Positions 1 to 10,693 of a stretch of 52,938 bases of DNA are shown here, piece after piece; positions within the stretch are counted from its first letter, which is position 1; each line of letters starts with the position of its first letter. This stretch comes from Patescibacteria group bacterium (GTDB lineage Bacteria > Patescibacteriota > Patescibacteriia > Magasanikbacterales > GWA2-37-8): contig JAQWDH010000007.1 of assembly GCA_028705565.1 (NCBI GenBank), forward strand, positions 1-52,938, read 5' to 3'. The notes below the pieces were generated by a model. The model worked only from the letters and a program-made list of their open reading frames with translations, made no database searches and was not told the DNA's origin. Both the position numbers and the translations under genes were made by a program.

Positions 1-168
1 TACCAATTTGTTAATATTATATTTTTTTGTAAAACTTTCATGGTAAGAATTTTTTGTTTTGTGTTCATATATACGACGGGCTAAACTATTGCTGACTCCC
101 GTATAAAGAGTGGTGTTATTTTGATTGGTCATGATGTAAATATAATATTGTCTTCTGCGCATATTCAT
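1..168 (-). CDS. GIY-YIG endonuclease-like protein, partial (runs off window start)
   Basis: Minus-strand translation MNMRRRQYYIYIMTNQNNTTLYTGVSNSLARRIYEHKTKNSYHESFTKKYNINKLV... fits the GIY-YIG N-terminal pattern (YYIYI...LYTGVSNSLARRIYEHK). Not in the ORF track because it is open at the edge. Confidence 0.85.
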   Translation of the reverse strand, partial: MNMRRRQYYIYIMTNQNNTTLYTGVSNSLARRIYEHKTKNSYHESFTKKYNINKLV

Positions 169-332
169 GGGATTGCCACGCTTCGCTCGCAATGACAATT
201 GATATTGTCTTCTGCGCGTATTTGCGGGATTGCTTCTCCGCCCAGGGCGGATCGCAATGACAAATAAAAAAGACCCTTTTTCGGTCCTCCTTCCGAGCGT
301 TCATTTTATCACTAAAAACAATAAACGCAAAA

Positions 333-1016
333 TTATTTGTAACTTACTTTATCAACGATTTCTTTCACTACAACATGTCTTATTATCTCGCTTGTCTTTC
401 CGTGCTTTTTGATGGCTGTGATTACAATCGTGTTCACTCCAAGCGACAAATCAATCGTTGCGTCAAATTTTCCTTCTTCATTCGCGCGAACTTCTTGTCC
501 ATTAATGGTAAGATTGACTTCCTTTTCAGTTTCGCCTCGCACCTGCGCGCTGTATTTATTCACTATGCTGCCCTCAATCGGAGTAAAAACAAAAAGTTTC
601 GGCGCCTGCAAAATTCCTCTTACTTCCCAGCCCAGATATCCGGCGAACACCGCGACCAAAACCAAAATTGTAATACTACGCAACATTATCGCGACGGAAT
701 TAAAAGGAAAAAACTTAAGATCGGCGCGCGGATGAATAATTTTGTTTTCCACCACGTCTTCCTCATCGCGAAATTTGGATAAAATTTCTTCCGCGTCCAA
801 ATTCAAAGCTGACGCGTATTCGCGAATGTATGAAAGACGATAAATTTTCGCCGGAGGCAAAACCGCGAACCTGCAATCTTCAATCGCTTCAAGGTATTTC
901 TGCGGGATGCGCGTGGTTTTTGACAAAAATTCCAAACTTAACCCCAGCTCTTCGCGGATTTTTTTCAAACGGTGGCAAACGCGCACCGGCTGGTCAAGTT
1001 TTTTTGAACTAAACAT
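333..1016 (-). CDS. RodZ-like membrane protein: N-terminal HTH, one TM segment, C-terminal Ig-like domain
   Basis: LKKIREELGLSLEFLSKTTRIPQKYLEAIE HTH, TM segment, then an FTPIEGSIVNKYSAQVRGET... beta-rich domain. Confidence 0.75.
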   Translation of the reverse strand: MFSSKKLDQPVRVCHRLKKIREELGLSLEFLSKTTRIPQKYLEAIEDCRFAVLPPAKIYRLSYIREYASALNLDAEEILSKFRDEEDVVENKIIHPRADLKFFPFNSVAIMLRSITILVLVAVFAGYLGWEVRGILQAPKLFVFTPIEGSIVNKYSAQVRGETEKEVNLTINGQEVRANEEGKFDATIDLSLGVNTIVITAIKKHGKTSEIIRHVVVKEIVDKVSYK

Positions 1017-1094
1017 AAATGTTTAATTTCCAAATTCCAATATTAAAATAATTATCAATTTTTTTCTCCCTTACTACATACTGCATCAATCGTT

Positions 1095-3416
1095 TCAATC
1101 CAGCACCGTTCCTCCGGAATCGTTTGTTTGGTCTTCCGGCGGTATTTCTTCATCTTTTTTTTCTTCCGCTTCTTTGTTATCAACAATTTCATCAACAATG
1201 TCGCCGCGGTTATGCTCAAGATGTTCCAAAAATACTTCACGCGGTTTAGCGCCGTCCGCAGGTCCTACTATACCAGCTTCTTCCATCTCGTCAAGCAATC
1301 GTGCGGCGCGGGCGTATCCGACTTTGAGCCGGCGCTGAAGCAAAGACGCGCTCGCCTTGCCGGATTCAATAACGACTCGCTTCGCTTCATTAAACAACGA
1401 GTCCGTACCGCTGTTAAAATCATCTCCAAAAAGATTAACCTGATTTCCGGTAAAATTATTTCTGGAAACAACCGAATCGTCATATCTCGGCGGCTCATCT
1501 CCTTTCAAATAATTTACCACTCTTTTTATCTCTTCATCAGAGATGTAAGCGCCTTGAATTCGTTTCGGTTTGCTTAATTCCGCCGTGAGGTAAAGCATAT
1601 CTCCTCGCCCCAAAAGTTTTTCAGCTCCCGGGCAATCCAAAATCGTGCGCGAATCAACGAGCGACGCGACGGAAAAAGCGATACGCGCCGGTATATTTGC
1701 TTTCATCAAACCGGTGATAATATCCACGCTCGGACGCTGAGTCGCCACAATCAAATGAATGCCAACGGCGCGCGCCATTTGCGCTATGCGGATAATGCCG
1801 GCTTCCACTTCGCTAGCGGCCGAAAGCATTAAATCGGCTAATTCATCAATCACAAAAACGATAAAAGGCATTTTTTCTTCAGCCACGCTGTTATAAGAAT
1901 CAATATCTCGTTTCGCGGATTGCGCCAACATATTAAATCGCCTGTCCATTTCTCCGATTACCCATCTTAAAGCGTTCACCGTTTTGCCCGGGTCGGTAAT
2001 AACCGGCGTTAGTAAATGCGGTATGCTGTTGTATAGTGTTAACTCAACCCTTTTTGGGTCCACCATAATCAAGCGAAGCGTCTCGGCCGTATTTTGATAA
2101 AGCAAACTTAATAAAATTGAATTGATACAAACCGTTTTTCCCGAACCAGTGGCGCCTGCAATCAAAAGATGCGGCATTTTTCCCAAATCTCCGAACAAAA
2201 TTTTACCTGACACATCCTTACCTAAAGCAATCGTCAAGCTGCTTCTTCTTTCCTTAAAATCAGAACATTCCAAAAGTTCTTTCAATGTTACCATCGCCAC
2301 TTTTTGATTCGGCACTTCAATACCGACGAGTGATTGCCCGGGAATCGGCGCCTCAATTCGTATTGGATGCGCGGCGAGCGACAACGACAAATCATTATTA
2401 AGAGCCGTGATGCGGTTAAGTTTGATGCCTTTCGCGGGTTTAAACGAATATTGCGTTACTGTCGGACCCACTCGCACTTCTCCCATATCAACTTCAATTC
2501 CAAAATTTTGCAATGTGTCTTTAATGACAGCCGCGTTGCTTTTTATGTCTCCGGATGTCGGCTTGCTCTTAACCGCGCTCAATAAATCCAATGGCGGCAA
2601 ATCGCGAATAACCACTTTATTTTTTCTTTCTCTTTCAAAATCGTTTTCTTCTTTTTCATCTTTACCTGAATCGGATTCCTCATCATCTTTTTTGTTTAAC
2701 GCTTTTTGTTTAAACGCCCTTTTTTCCTCTTCAATTTCTTCCTCGCCGGCGGTTTTTTCCGCGTCATCGTCTTCAAAATTTTCATTATTTTTCGCGTTGT
2801 ACTCTCCGTTTATTTTAAATCTCAATTGCCCGTCTTTTTTGAAAAGCGAAAAAAAAGAAATTATCTGACGGCCAAACCATCCCAAAAGTAAAAATAATTG
2901 TTTATGCAAATTAACTATGCGCGCGAGCGAAGTGTTGAATAAAAAAATTACAGCCACCAAAAGCGCGCCGGTCAAAACCACAACAGCCCCCCAATAATTA
3001 AGATACTTCAAAAGAGGCCATGATAAAATCAAACCGGATAGCCCGCCTCCGAATCCCTGCATCGCCAAGCTTGGCATTTCTGAAATCGGTTTTTGCAAAT
3101 GTATGAGCCCGTTAAAACTTAAAAAAAATAAAACCGCTCCGAGCCAATGCGTGGGTCGGTATTCATATTCCAAATCGCGAAGCATTAAAACCGCGACAAT
3201 GATAAGCACGAGAGGAAAAACATATCTTACTTGCCCGAAAACTATTGATAAAAACGAATCTATAAAATTTCCGGCGACTCCGGCGAGAGAAAAAAAACTC
3301 AAAGCCGAAAGTCCGGCGACAATAAACAATAAAACAGCCAAGATTCCCCGGCTGATTTCAGAATTTAAAATCGGCTCGCGCTGATGGTATGGTTTGCGTG
3401 AAGAATAACGGCGCAT
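1095..3416 (-). CDS. ftsK: DNA translocase FtsK/SpoIIIE
   Basis: N-terminal TM segments, Walker A (LIAGATGSGKTVCINSILLSLL), FVIDELADLMLSA, C-terminal winged helix (SLLQRRLKVGYARAARLLDEMEEAGIVGPADGAKPREV). Confidence 0.95.
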   Translation of the reverse strand: MRRYSSRKPYHQREPILNSEISRGILAVLLFIVAGLSALSFFSLAGVAGNFIDSFLSIVFGQVRYVFPLVLIIVAVLMLRDLEYEYRPTHWLGAVLFFLSFNGLIHLQKPISEMPSLAMQGFGGGLSGLILSWPLLKYLNYWGAVVVLTGALLVAVIFLFNTSLARIVNLHKQLFLLLGWFGRQIISFFSLFKKDGQLRFKINGEYNAKNNENFEDDDAEKTAGEEEIEEEKRAFKQKALNKKDDEESDSGKDEKEENDFERERKNKVVIRDLPPLDLLSAVKSKPTSGDIKSNAAVIKDTLQNFGIEVDMGEVRVGPTVTQYSFKPAKGIKLNRITALNNDLSLSLAAHPIRIEAPIPGQSLVGIEVPNQKVAMVTLKELLECSDFKERRSSLTIALGKDVSGKILFGDLGKMPHLLIAGATGSGKTVCINSILLSLLYQNTAETLRLIMVDPKRVELTLYNSIPHLLTPVITDPGKTVNALRWVIGEMDRRFNMLAQSAKRDIDSYNSVAEEKMPFIVFVIDELADLMLSAASEVEAGIIRIAQMARAVGIHLIVATQRPSVDIITGLMKANIPARIAFSVASLVDSRTILDCPGAEKLLGRGDMLYLTAELSKPKRIQGAYISDEEIKRVVNYLKGDEPPRYDDSVVSRNNFTGNQVNLFGDDFNSGTDSLFNEAKRVVIESGKASASLLQRRLKVGYARAARLLDEMEEAGIVGPADGAKPREVFLEHLEHNRGDIVDEIVDNKEAEEKKDEEIPPEDQTNDSGGTVLD

Positions 3417-3443
3417 ATATGAATTATTATATCATAAAACGCG

Positions 3444-4856
3444 TCACGAGGCACGTTTTATGGCAATAATCGCAATGATTATCCAAAATATCATTGCCAA
3501 ATCATTTTTAAAATAAGGAACATCAACCAAACCGTGTATTAAAATCACGGCCAAGCAAGCGATTAGCGCCGCGCCGAAAACCTTATCGCGTTCTCTGATT
3601 TTGTTCGCCGCCCAAAAAGCCCACCCTAAAATCGCGGAAAAAGAAATCATTCCGAAAAAACCCGTTTCGGTCCAAAAATTCAAAAAAGTGTTGTGCGGAT
3701 AAATAAGCCGCTCCATCTCCTCCGGCTCGTATCGCGATTTTTGTATCTTGCGAAAAAATTGGCGAATGCCGGTTCCTAAAATAAAATTTTTCGGCGAAGC
3801 GGAAAGATACTCATAAGAATATTTCCAAAGCGTCAAGCGGTTTTGCCCGGCTTGGTCTTGAAAAAAAACCGCTGAGCGAAAAGAGGAAATTGAGAGCGAC
3901 ACAATCGCTCCAATCGCCAAGACCGCTATTGCCGTTTTTTTATACCCGATAAAATACGCGAATAAAACCGCGCTAACGGCGAAAGCGATAATCGCGCCTT
4001 GTGAAAAAGAAAAAAAGATTGCCAAAAGAGACAAAAGAAAAATCAAGCAACAGACAGTTCGTTTTAAAAAACCATTGGCGGTTTTCAAACAAATAATAAT
4101 TAAAAAAACAATCGGAACCAAATATAAACCTATCGCGTTAGGCGAGGTGAAAAAAGAAACAACCCTCCCGCCCAAATCATCATCCCATAAACTCGGAGGA
4201 AAAAATCCGTTAAAAAATTTTTGCGCGATTGCCAAAACGCTTACGCTTAAAGTTGAAAGCGCGAGAAAAAAAATAATAAATCTCGCGCTTATTTTTTCTT
4301 TTATGTTTTCGGATTGAAAAGACATTCGGCTCGCGAGCATTACAAAAATTAGCATTGGTTCCAAAAAATAAGCCCTCCATTGTCCGGCGGATTTCAACCA
4401 CATATCGCTCGCAAAAATGGAAACTATTGAAGATAAAAAAAATACCGCCATCGCCACAAATAAAAATTTGCTTTCCGCTCGAGACGGAAAATCGTTTAAT
4501 CTGTCATTCCCGCAAAAGCGGGAATCCATATAATCGGACGATGGATTCCCGCTTTCGCGGGAATGACAACAATTGGAGTTTACCCCGTCGGATGACGGGG
4601 CGGGAATGACAAACATTTGGCGACAATCCAAAAATATGTTCCAAAAAATTTTTAAATCGTTTTTTCCGAATTTAACGAGCCAAACAAAAAAAATCGCGAA
4701 AAAAGATAATTCTAAAACCGTGGATGGAATCGGACCGATATTAAACCTGATTAAATAAGCCGGCAAAGACAAAATAAAAATTCCGACCGCCAGCCGAAAA
4801 TTCCGCCAAGCGAGAAAACAAAACAATAAAAAATAAACAACAATGATTAAAGACAT
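3444..4856 (-). CDS. O-antigen ligase (Wzy/WaaL)-like polytopic membrane protein with an in-frame repeat insertion
   Basis: Multiple TM segments; typical C-terminal region (NRLTLWKYSYEYLSASPKNFILGTGIRQF...PHNTFLNFWTETGFFG). Confidence 0.8.
   Translation of the reverse strand: MSLIIVVYFLLFCFLAWRNFRLAVGIFILSLPAYLIRFNIGPIPSTVLELSFFAIFFVWLVKFGKNDLKIFWNIFLDCRQMFVIPAPSSDGVNSNCCHSRESGNPSSDYMDSRFCGNDRLNDFPSRAESKFLFVAMAVFFLSSIVSIFASDMWLKSAGQWRAYFLEPMLIFVMLASRMSFQSENIKEKISARFIIFFLALSTLSVSVLAIAQKFFNGFFPPSLWDDDLGGRVVSFFTSPNAIGLYLVPIVFLIIICLKTANGFLKRTVCCLIFLLSLLAIFFSFSQGAIIAFAVSAVLFAYFIGYKKTAIAVLAIGAIVSLSISSFRSAVFFQDQAGQNRLTLWKYSYEYLSASPKNFILGTGIRQFFRKIQKSRYEPEEMERLIYPHNTFLNFWTETGFFGMISFSAILGWAFWAANKIRERDKVFGAALIACLAVILIHGLVDVPYFKNDLAMIFWIIIAIIAIKRAS
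4502..4568. repeat. Palindromic element: 28-bp inverted arms, 11-bp spacer, inside CDS 3444..4856
   Basis: tgtcattcccgcaaaagcgggaatccat / atggattcccgctttcgcgggaatgaca, one mismatch between arms. Confidence 0.9.
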
Positions 4857-4951
4857 AAAATTTTTCTATCATGAATGACGAGGTAGAAATGACAAATATT
4901 ATTTATAATTTAATTGAAAATTAAAAATTTGATATTTATTAGTTATTTGTC

Positions 4952-5905
4952 CTATCCTCTTTTCACCAAAAAAACCATATAAACAAGGAACAGTAAAATA
5001 AATACAATTCCCTGCCACCTGTCCAGCTTTTTTTTCGCGCCGACAAACATAAACAAAAATAAAAGCAAGGTCGCGGCTAAACATACCAAAATATCCGCGT
5101 TGACCGCGGCGTTAAATGGGAGCGGTAAAATAACGGAAGTCAAACCGAGAATCCAAAACACATTAAAAATATTGGAACCGACAATATTGCCGATGGCAAT
5201 ATCGTCTTTATGATGATACGCGGCAACAGCCGAAGTTGCGAGCTCGGGCAAAGATGTGCCGGCCGCCACAATCGTAAGACCGATGAATGATTCGGATAAA
5301 CCGGCCAAACGAGCCAAAAGCACGGCGTTATCAACCAACACTTTGCCACCGACCGCCAATAATCCCAAACCGGCCAATATGTAAAATAAAGAAACGGGTA
5401 AATTATAAATTTTTACTTCTTCTGATTCGGCTCCATTTTTAGCCGAACTGAAAATATAAAACATAAAAATAATAAAAACCGAAATCAACAAAAATCCGTC
5501 AATGCGTGTAATGGCGTTAAAAGGCAGACCGTCTATTATAGCGTCATTACCCATGACAAAAACCAAAATAACTGCCAAGATTGCAAACGGAATTTCTTTC
5601 CAAACCGTATTGCCCTTCACGGATAATGGATAAATAACCGCGGAAATGCCCAAGATGAGCAAAATATTAAAGATATTGGAACCGATAATATTGCCGATGG
5701 CGATATCTGACGCGCCTTTAAACGCAGAGATGATATTAACCACAAGCTCCGGCGCGGAAGTTCCAAAAGCCACAATCGTAAGGCCGATGACCAATTCGGA
5801 AACGCCTATTTTTTTCGCGAACGAAGATGCTCCGCGCACCATCGCCTCGGCTCCAACAACCAAGACAGCCAATCCGACTATAATCAAAAAAATTGCCAAA
5901 ATCAT
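4952..5905 (-). CDS. Calcium/sodium antiporter (CaCA family, YrbG-like)
   Basis: Two alpha repeats: GLTIVAFGTSAPELVVNIISA...GNIIGSNIFNILLILG and GLTIVAAGTSLPELATSAVAA...GNIVGSNIFNVFWILG. Confidence 0.92.
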   Translation of the reverse strand: MILAIFLIIVGLAVLVVGAEAMVRGASSFAKKIGVSELVIGLTIVAFGTSAPELVVNIISAFKGASDIAIGNIIGSNIFNILLILGISAVIYPLSVKGNTVWKEIPFAILAVILVFVMGNDAIIDGLPFNAITRIDGFLLISVFIIFMFYIFSSAKNGAESEEVKIYNLPVSLFYILAGLGLLAVGGKVLVDNAVLLARLAGLSESFIGLTIVAAGTSLPELATSAVAAYHHKDDIAIGNIVGSNIFNVFWILGLTSVILPLPFNAAVNADILVCLAATLLLFLFMFVGAKKKLDRWQGIVFILLFLVYMVFLVKRG

Positions 5906-5977
5906 AATTTTGTATTAAAATTATCGTGATTTGTTGTAAGATAAATTTTATCAGAAATTCATGTTAATTTCAATTGT

Positions 5978-7207
5978 ATGTTCAAAAAAATAACAACCAT
6001 AACAGCGATAATCGCGGCTCTAATGATGAGCGTGAGTTTCGCGATGCCGGTTGCCGCGCAATCAGAACCTTACCAGGAATTAAACCTTTATTTTTTTTGG
6101 GGAGAAGGATGCCCGCATTGCGCGAAAGAAAAAATTTTTCTTGAAAATCTAAAAGAAAAATATCCGGGCTTGAAAATTTATGAATTTGAAATTTGGCACA
6201 ACAGCGACAATGTTAAAATTTTGCAAGAAGTCGGCGAGGAATTAAAGGCGGACATCTCGCTGATACCTTTCACGGTTGTGGGAGAAAAGTATAACACCGG
6301 ATATTTATCCGACGAAACAAGCGGGGCGGATATTGAAGATATTATAAAATACGCTTTACGTCATAAATATCGCGATGTGGCAGGCGAAATTACAGGCATT
6401 GTCAAACCGTCAGAACCAACACCGACAATAGAGCTGGGATCGGAGGAACAACAAATTCCGGAAAAAATCACATTGCCCGTTTTCGGAGAAATCGCGGTAA
6501 AAAACTTTTCCCTGCCGATACTTTCGGCTATTTTCGGTATTTTGGACGGTTTTAATCCTTGCGCGATGTGGACTTTGATATTTTTAATCGGCCTGCTTTT
6601 GAACATGAAAAATAAAAAAAGAATGTGGGTTTTGGGTGGAACGTTTATCGCAGCTTCGGCCGGAATTTATTTCCTTTTTATGACCGCATGGCTGAATTTG
6701 TTTCTATTTTTAGGGATGATTTTCGCCATTCGTCTTGCCATAGGACTCGTAGCTTTAGGCGCGGGATGGCACAATCTCAAAGAATATTTTACGAACAAAA
6801 ATGTTGTCTGCAAAGTCACCAAAACCGAAAAACGGCAAAAGATTTTTGAAAAATTGAAACAAATCACGCAACAGCAAAAATTTTGGTTGGCGCTCGCCGG
6901 CATAATTCTTTTGGCATGCGCGGTCAATATGGTGGAAGCCGTGTGCTCCGCCGGATTGCCAGCGATTTTCACACGCATCCTCACTATCACCGATCTTCCG
7001 GTTTGGCAATATTATTGTTATATTCTGCTTTATCTGTTCTTTTTTATGCTGGATGATATGATTGTTTTTTTTACCGCAATGGCAACATTAAAAGTAGTCG
7101 GCGGAACTGCAAAATACACGCGCGCGTCAAATTTAATCGGCGGGATTTTAATGCTCGCGCTCGGATTGCTTTTAATTTTTAAGCCCGAATGGCTGATGTT
7201 TGGATAA
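5978..7207 (+). CDS. Thioredoxin-like domain (CPHC) fused to DsbD/CcdA-like transmembrane domain
   Basis: FFWGEGCPHCAKEKIFLENL followed by GFNPCAMWTLIFLIGLLL and further TM segments. Confidence 0.8.
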   Translation: MFKKITTITAIIAALMMSVSFAMPVAAQSEPYQELNLYFFWGEGCPHCAKEKIFLENLKEKYPGLKIYEFEIWHNSDNVKILQEVGEELKADISLIPFTVVGEKYNTGYLSDETSGADIEDIIKYALRHKYRDVAGEITGIVKPSEPTPTIELGSEEQQIPEKITLPVFGEIAVKNFSLPILSAIFGILDGFNPCAMWTLIFLIGLLLNMKNKKRMWVLGGTFIAASAGIYFLFMTAWLNLFLFLGMIFAIRLAIGLVALGAGWHNLKEYFTNKNVVCKVTKTEKRQKIFEKLKQITQQQKFWLALAGIILLACAVNMVEAVCSAGLPAIFTRILTITDLPVWQYYCYILLYLFFFMLDDMIVFFTAMATLKVVGGTAKYTRASNLIGGILMLALGLLLIFKPEWLMFG

Positions 7208-7258
7208 AATTATCCAAAATTTTTAATTAAACAATACTGAAAATTATTTTTATAATAT

Positions 7259-7993
7259 ATGAATAATTTAATTTTAATCATTCTCGGAACATTTTTAATA
7301 TCGCTTGGCTCGCTCATCGGCGTCCTCACTTTGTTTGTCAATCAAAAAATTTTAAACAAGGTCCTGCTCGGACTTGTCGGTTTATCATCCGGCGCGCTTT
7401 TGGGCGCGGCATTTATTCATTTAATGCCGGAAGGCGTGGAAAATCTTTCTCCAGATTTATTTTTTTTAATAATGCTCGCTACAATCCTTGGCGATTTATT
7501 GATAGAAAAACTTTTACATTGGCGACATTGTCATTCCGGTCCGCATTGTTCAACACATACTTTTGGATATATGAACTTGGTCGGCGACAGCGTTCATAAT
7601 TTTATTGACGGGTTGATTATAGCATCCTCTTTCGCGGTCAACACCGGACTTGGCGTTTCCACGGTCTTGGCGATAGCCCTGCATGAAATTCCGCAAGAAA
7701 TCGGGGACTTCGGTGTTTTGCTTTACGCCGGATTTGAAAAAAAGAAAGCTCTTGTCTTAAATTTTTTAGTAGCTTTGGCAGTGGTCGCCGGCGGACTCGC
7801 GGGGTGGTTTCTTTCAACTCATATTGAAAACATAACAAAATTTTTAGTTCCCGTCGCTTCCGGCGGATTCATATATATCGCTTTAAGCGACATTTTGCCG
7901 GAAATAAGAAAGGCGTCGGGTTTAAAAAAATTCTTTTCCGGATTTGCTTTTATAGTCATCGGTATCGCAATGATGTTTTTTTTGAGGGATTGA
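7259..7993 (+). CDS. ZIP family metal transporter
   Basis: GDSVHNFIDGLIIASSF ... ALHEIPQEIGDFGVLL motifs. Confidence 0.92.
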   Translation: MNNLILIILGTFLISLGSLIGVLTLFVNQKILNKVLLGLVGLSSGALLGAAFIHLMPEGVENLSPDLFFLIMLATILGDLLIEKLLHWRHCHSGPHCSTHTFGYMNLVGDSVHNFIDGLIIASSFAVNTGLGVSTVLAIALHEIPQEIGDFGVLLYAGFEKKKALVLNFLVALAVVAGGLAGWFLSTHIENITKFLVPVASGGFIYIALSDILPEIRKASGLKKFFSGFAFIVIGIAMMFFLRD

Positions 7994-8052
7994 CGCTTGA
8001 CGCTTATTTAAAAAACATTGTATAATCAAATACATAGAATTAACCAAACAAT

Positions 8053-8442
8053 ATGTCCTCCAAACCATCCTTTTCAAAAGAATTCCTTGCCAAAATTGAA
8101 GAAAATCTTTTGAAAGAAAAAATTAAAATGGAAAACGAACTGAATAAATTCGCCAAAAAAAATCCGGATGTGGAAAATGATTATAATTCCACTTTTCCGG
8201 ATTATGGAGACAAGGAAGACGAAAACGCGAGCGAGGTGGCGGATTATGAAACAAACCTTGCCTTGGAAAAAAATCTGGAAAAAAACTTGCGCGATGTCGT
8301 GAATAGTTTGCAGAGGATAAAAAAGGGGACATACGGAATCTGCAAATACTGTAAAAAACCGATTGAAGAAAAACGGCTTTTGGCGCGACCGACTTCAAAC
8401 GCCTGCATGGAATGCAAAAAAGCAATAAAGCAGGAATTCTAA
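8053..8442 (+). CDS. TraR/DksA family zinc-finger protein
   Basis: YGICKYCKKPIEEKRLLARPTSNACMECK zinc-finger signature. Confidence 0.9.
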   Translation: MSSKPSFSKEFLAKIEENLLKEKIKMENELNKFAKKNPDVENDYNSTFPDYGDKEDENASEVADYETNLALEKNLEKNLRDVVNSLQRIKKGTYGICKYCKKPIEEKRLLARPTSNACMECKKAIKQEF

Positions 8443-8449
8443 AAAAATT

Positions 8450-8920
8450 ATGAGCAATAAAAAAGTCCGCTTTATTTTATTTTTATTAAGCGGTCTTTTT
8501 TTATTTTTGGACAGATTTTTAAAATGGCAAGCCGCGAACGGATGGACGGAAAAAAAATTGATTAACGAATATCTCGGCTGGCAACCGTATTTCAATTCCG
8601 GCATCGCTTTCGGTTTGCCAATGACAGCTTGGTTGATCCTTGTTTTGTCGGCGATAATAATTTCACTCATCATTTATTTTATTTACCTGAATTTAAAAAC
8701 CGCAAATACATCTTCTCGCCTCGTTTCTTTTTCGCTATCGCTCGCTCTCGCCGGCGCGCTGTCCAATTTTTTTGACCGGCTCGTTTACGGACACACGGTT
8801 GATTATTTATCGGTTTTCACTAGTATTTTTAATTTAGCGGATATTTTAATCGTCATGGGATTTTTGATATACTTTTATCTGTCATCGCGAAAAATTTCCA
8901 AAAGGAGTGACAATTCATAA
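8450..8920 (+). CDS. lspA: Signal peptidase II (lipoprotein signal peptidase)
   Basis: Four TM segments; GALSNFFDRLVYGHTVDYLSV and NLADILIVMG catalytic Asp motifs. Confidence 0.93.
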   Translation: MSNKKVRFILFLLSGLFLFLDRFLKWQAANGWTEKKLINEYLGWQPYFNSGIAFGLPMTAWLILVLSAIIISLIIYFIYLNLKTANTSSRLVSFSLSLALAGALSNFFDRLVYGHTVDYLSVFTSIFNLADILIVMGFLIYFYLSSRKISKRSDNS

Positions 8921-8938
8921 TTCGTAATTCATAACCGT

Positions 8939-10456
8939 ATGTTTCTTAAACTTAATTCCGCGGCGGCGATGGGATTGGACTGCCTGCCAGTGGATGTGGA
9001 AATTGATATAAACAAAGGACAAACGAATTTTAACATTGTTGGATTGGCGGACGCGTCAATCAAAGAAGCCAAAGATCGCATACATTCCGCTCTTAAAAAT
9101 TCTGACTTCGCTTATCCTTTTAATTTTCGCATTTTAATAAATTTGGCGCCTGCTGATTTGAATAAAGAAGGCCCTGCTTATGATTTGCCGATGGCGGTCG
9201 GGATAATAGCGATAAGCAACGACATTCCGCTCACGCTGGAAGACGCTCTGCTCGCCGGAGAATTGGCTTTGGACGGAACCGTGCGGCATGTGAACGGAAT
9301 ACTGCCATTGTCCATATTCGCGAAAAAACGAGGGCTTAAACGGCTATTTGTGCCTTATACGGACGCGGCCGAGGCCGGTTTGGTTGATGGTTTGGAAATT
9401 TATCCGGTAAAAAATTTAAAACAGATAATAAACCATATTGCCGGCGTTGAACCGATAGAACCATACCGACAGCCGGATGAAATGCTATTTAGCAATCCTG
9501 TTGATTACGAAGTTGATATGTCAATAATTAAAGGGCAAGAATTCGCGAAACGCGCTTTGGAAATCGCCGCGGCCGGAAGCCATAATATCTTGATGAGCGG
9601 ACCTCCTGGTTCCGGAAAAACTCTTCTCTCTCGCGCCCTGCCTTCAATTCTTCCTCGTCTTACGCGCGAAGAAGCGTTGGAAGTTACAAAAATTTATTCG
9701 GTTGCCGGACTTTTACAAAATAATTTTATTCAAACAAGGCCTTTCCGCTCTCCGCATCACACCGCCTCGGGAGCCGCCCTTGTGGGCGGCGGCCGCGTGC
9801 CGCGGCCGGGCGAGATTTCTCTCGCCCACCGAGGCGTACTTTTTCTGGATGAATTTCCGGAATTTCCCCGTTTCGTGATTGAAAGTTTAAGACAACCATT
9901 GGAAGATGGCGTGATTACCGTTTCCCGCGTGCAAGGCACGGTTACTTTTCCGGCGAGATTTATTTTAGTGGCTTCGCAAAATCCATGCCCGTGCGGATAC
10001 GCTACAGACCCGGACCGCGCCTGCTCCTGCGCGCCGATGCAAATCATCCGTTATAATAAAAAAATCAGCGGCCCTCTTTTAGACCGCATTGATTTGCATA
10101 TTGAAGTGCCGCGCGTAAAATTTGAAAAGCTTGCTTCAACCGAACTCGCTGAATCATCCGTAAAAATTCGCGAACGAGTGGAAACGGCGAGAGAAATTCA
10201 AAACCGCAGATTTTATGGTTTGCCGGTAAAAGCGAACAGTGAAATGCGCAACCAAGAAATTCGCGAATTTTGCAAATTAAACGAAGAATCAATGGATCTT
10301 CTGCGCGCGGCCGTTACACAAATGCATCTTTCCGCCCGCGCTTACAATCGTATTTTAAAACTCTCGCGCACAATCGCCGACCTCGCCGGCAAAGACGAAA
10401 TTCAAACTGAGCACATCGCCGAAACATTGCAATACAGGTCAAAAATAGAATCTTGA
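8939..10456 (+). CDS. comM: YifB/ComM family Mg-chelatase-like AAA ATPase
   Basis: Lon-like N-terminal domain, GPPGSGKTLLSRALPSILP, FLDEFPEF, CPCGY...CSC zinc region. Confidence 0.93.
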   Translation: MFLKLNSAAAMGLDCLPVDVEIDINKGQTNFNIVGLADASIKEAKDRIHSALKNSDFAYPFNFRILINLAPADLNKEGPAYDLPMAVGIIAISNDIPLTLEDALLAGELALDGTVRHVNGILPLSIFAKKRGLKRLFVPYTDAAEAGLVDGLEIYPVKNLKQIINHIAGVEPIEPYRQPDEMLFSNPVDYEVDMSIIKGQEFAKRALEIAAAGSHNILMSGPPGSGKTLLSRALPSILPRLTREEALEVTKIYSVAGLLQNNFIQTRPFRSPHHTASGAALVGGGRVPRPGEISLAHRGVLFLDEFPEFPRFVIESLRQPLEDGVITVSRVQGTVTFPARFILVASQNPCPCGYATDPDRACSCAPMQIIRYNKKISGPLLDRIDLHIEVPRVKFEKLASTELAESSVKIRERVETAREIQNRRFYGLPVKANSEMRNQEIREFCKLNEESMDLLRAAVTQMHLSARAYNRILKLSRTIADLAGKDEIQTEHIAETLQYRSKIES

Positions 10457-10693
10457 ACGAATAGCGATGCAAACTACGCAGAACGATGCAGTGTGTAGCA
10501 AATAGTATATACGCCGTTAACTCAATCAAATACAAAATTTTTAATTTTTTAATTTTCAATTTTTGAAATAAATCCAAAATTCAAATTTTTAAATTGCTAT
10601 CTCAAAATGGCGTTTAAAAATTAATACATTAAAAATTATTTATAAAATTAAAAAATTAAAAATTTTTCTTTTATATTATAATTTACGCTTCGC

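Noticed and set aside
375-782. 135-aa plus-strand ORF
   Set aside because: Antisense to the RodZ-like gene; no RBS or recognisable domain.
2407-2868. 153-aa plus-strand ORF
   Set aside because: Antisense to ftsK; low-complexity Ser/Phe-rich shadow ORF.
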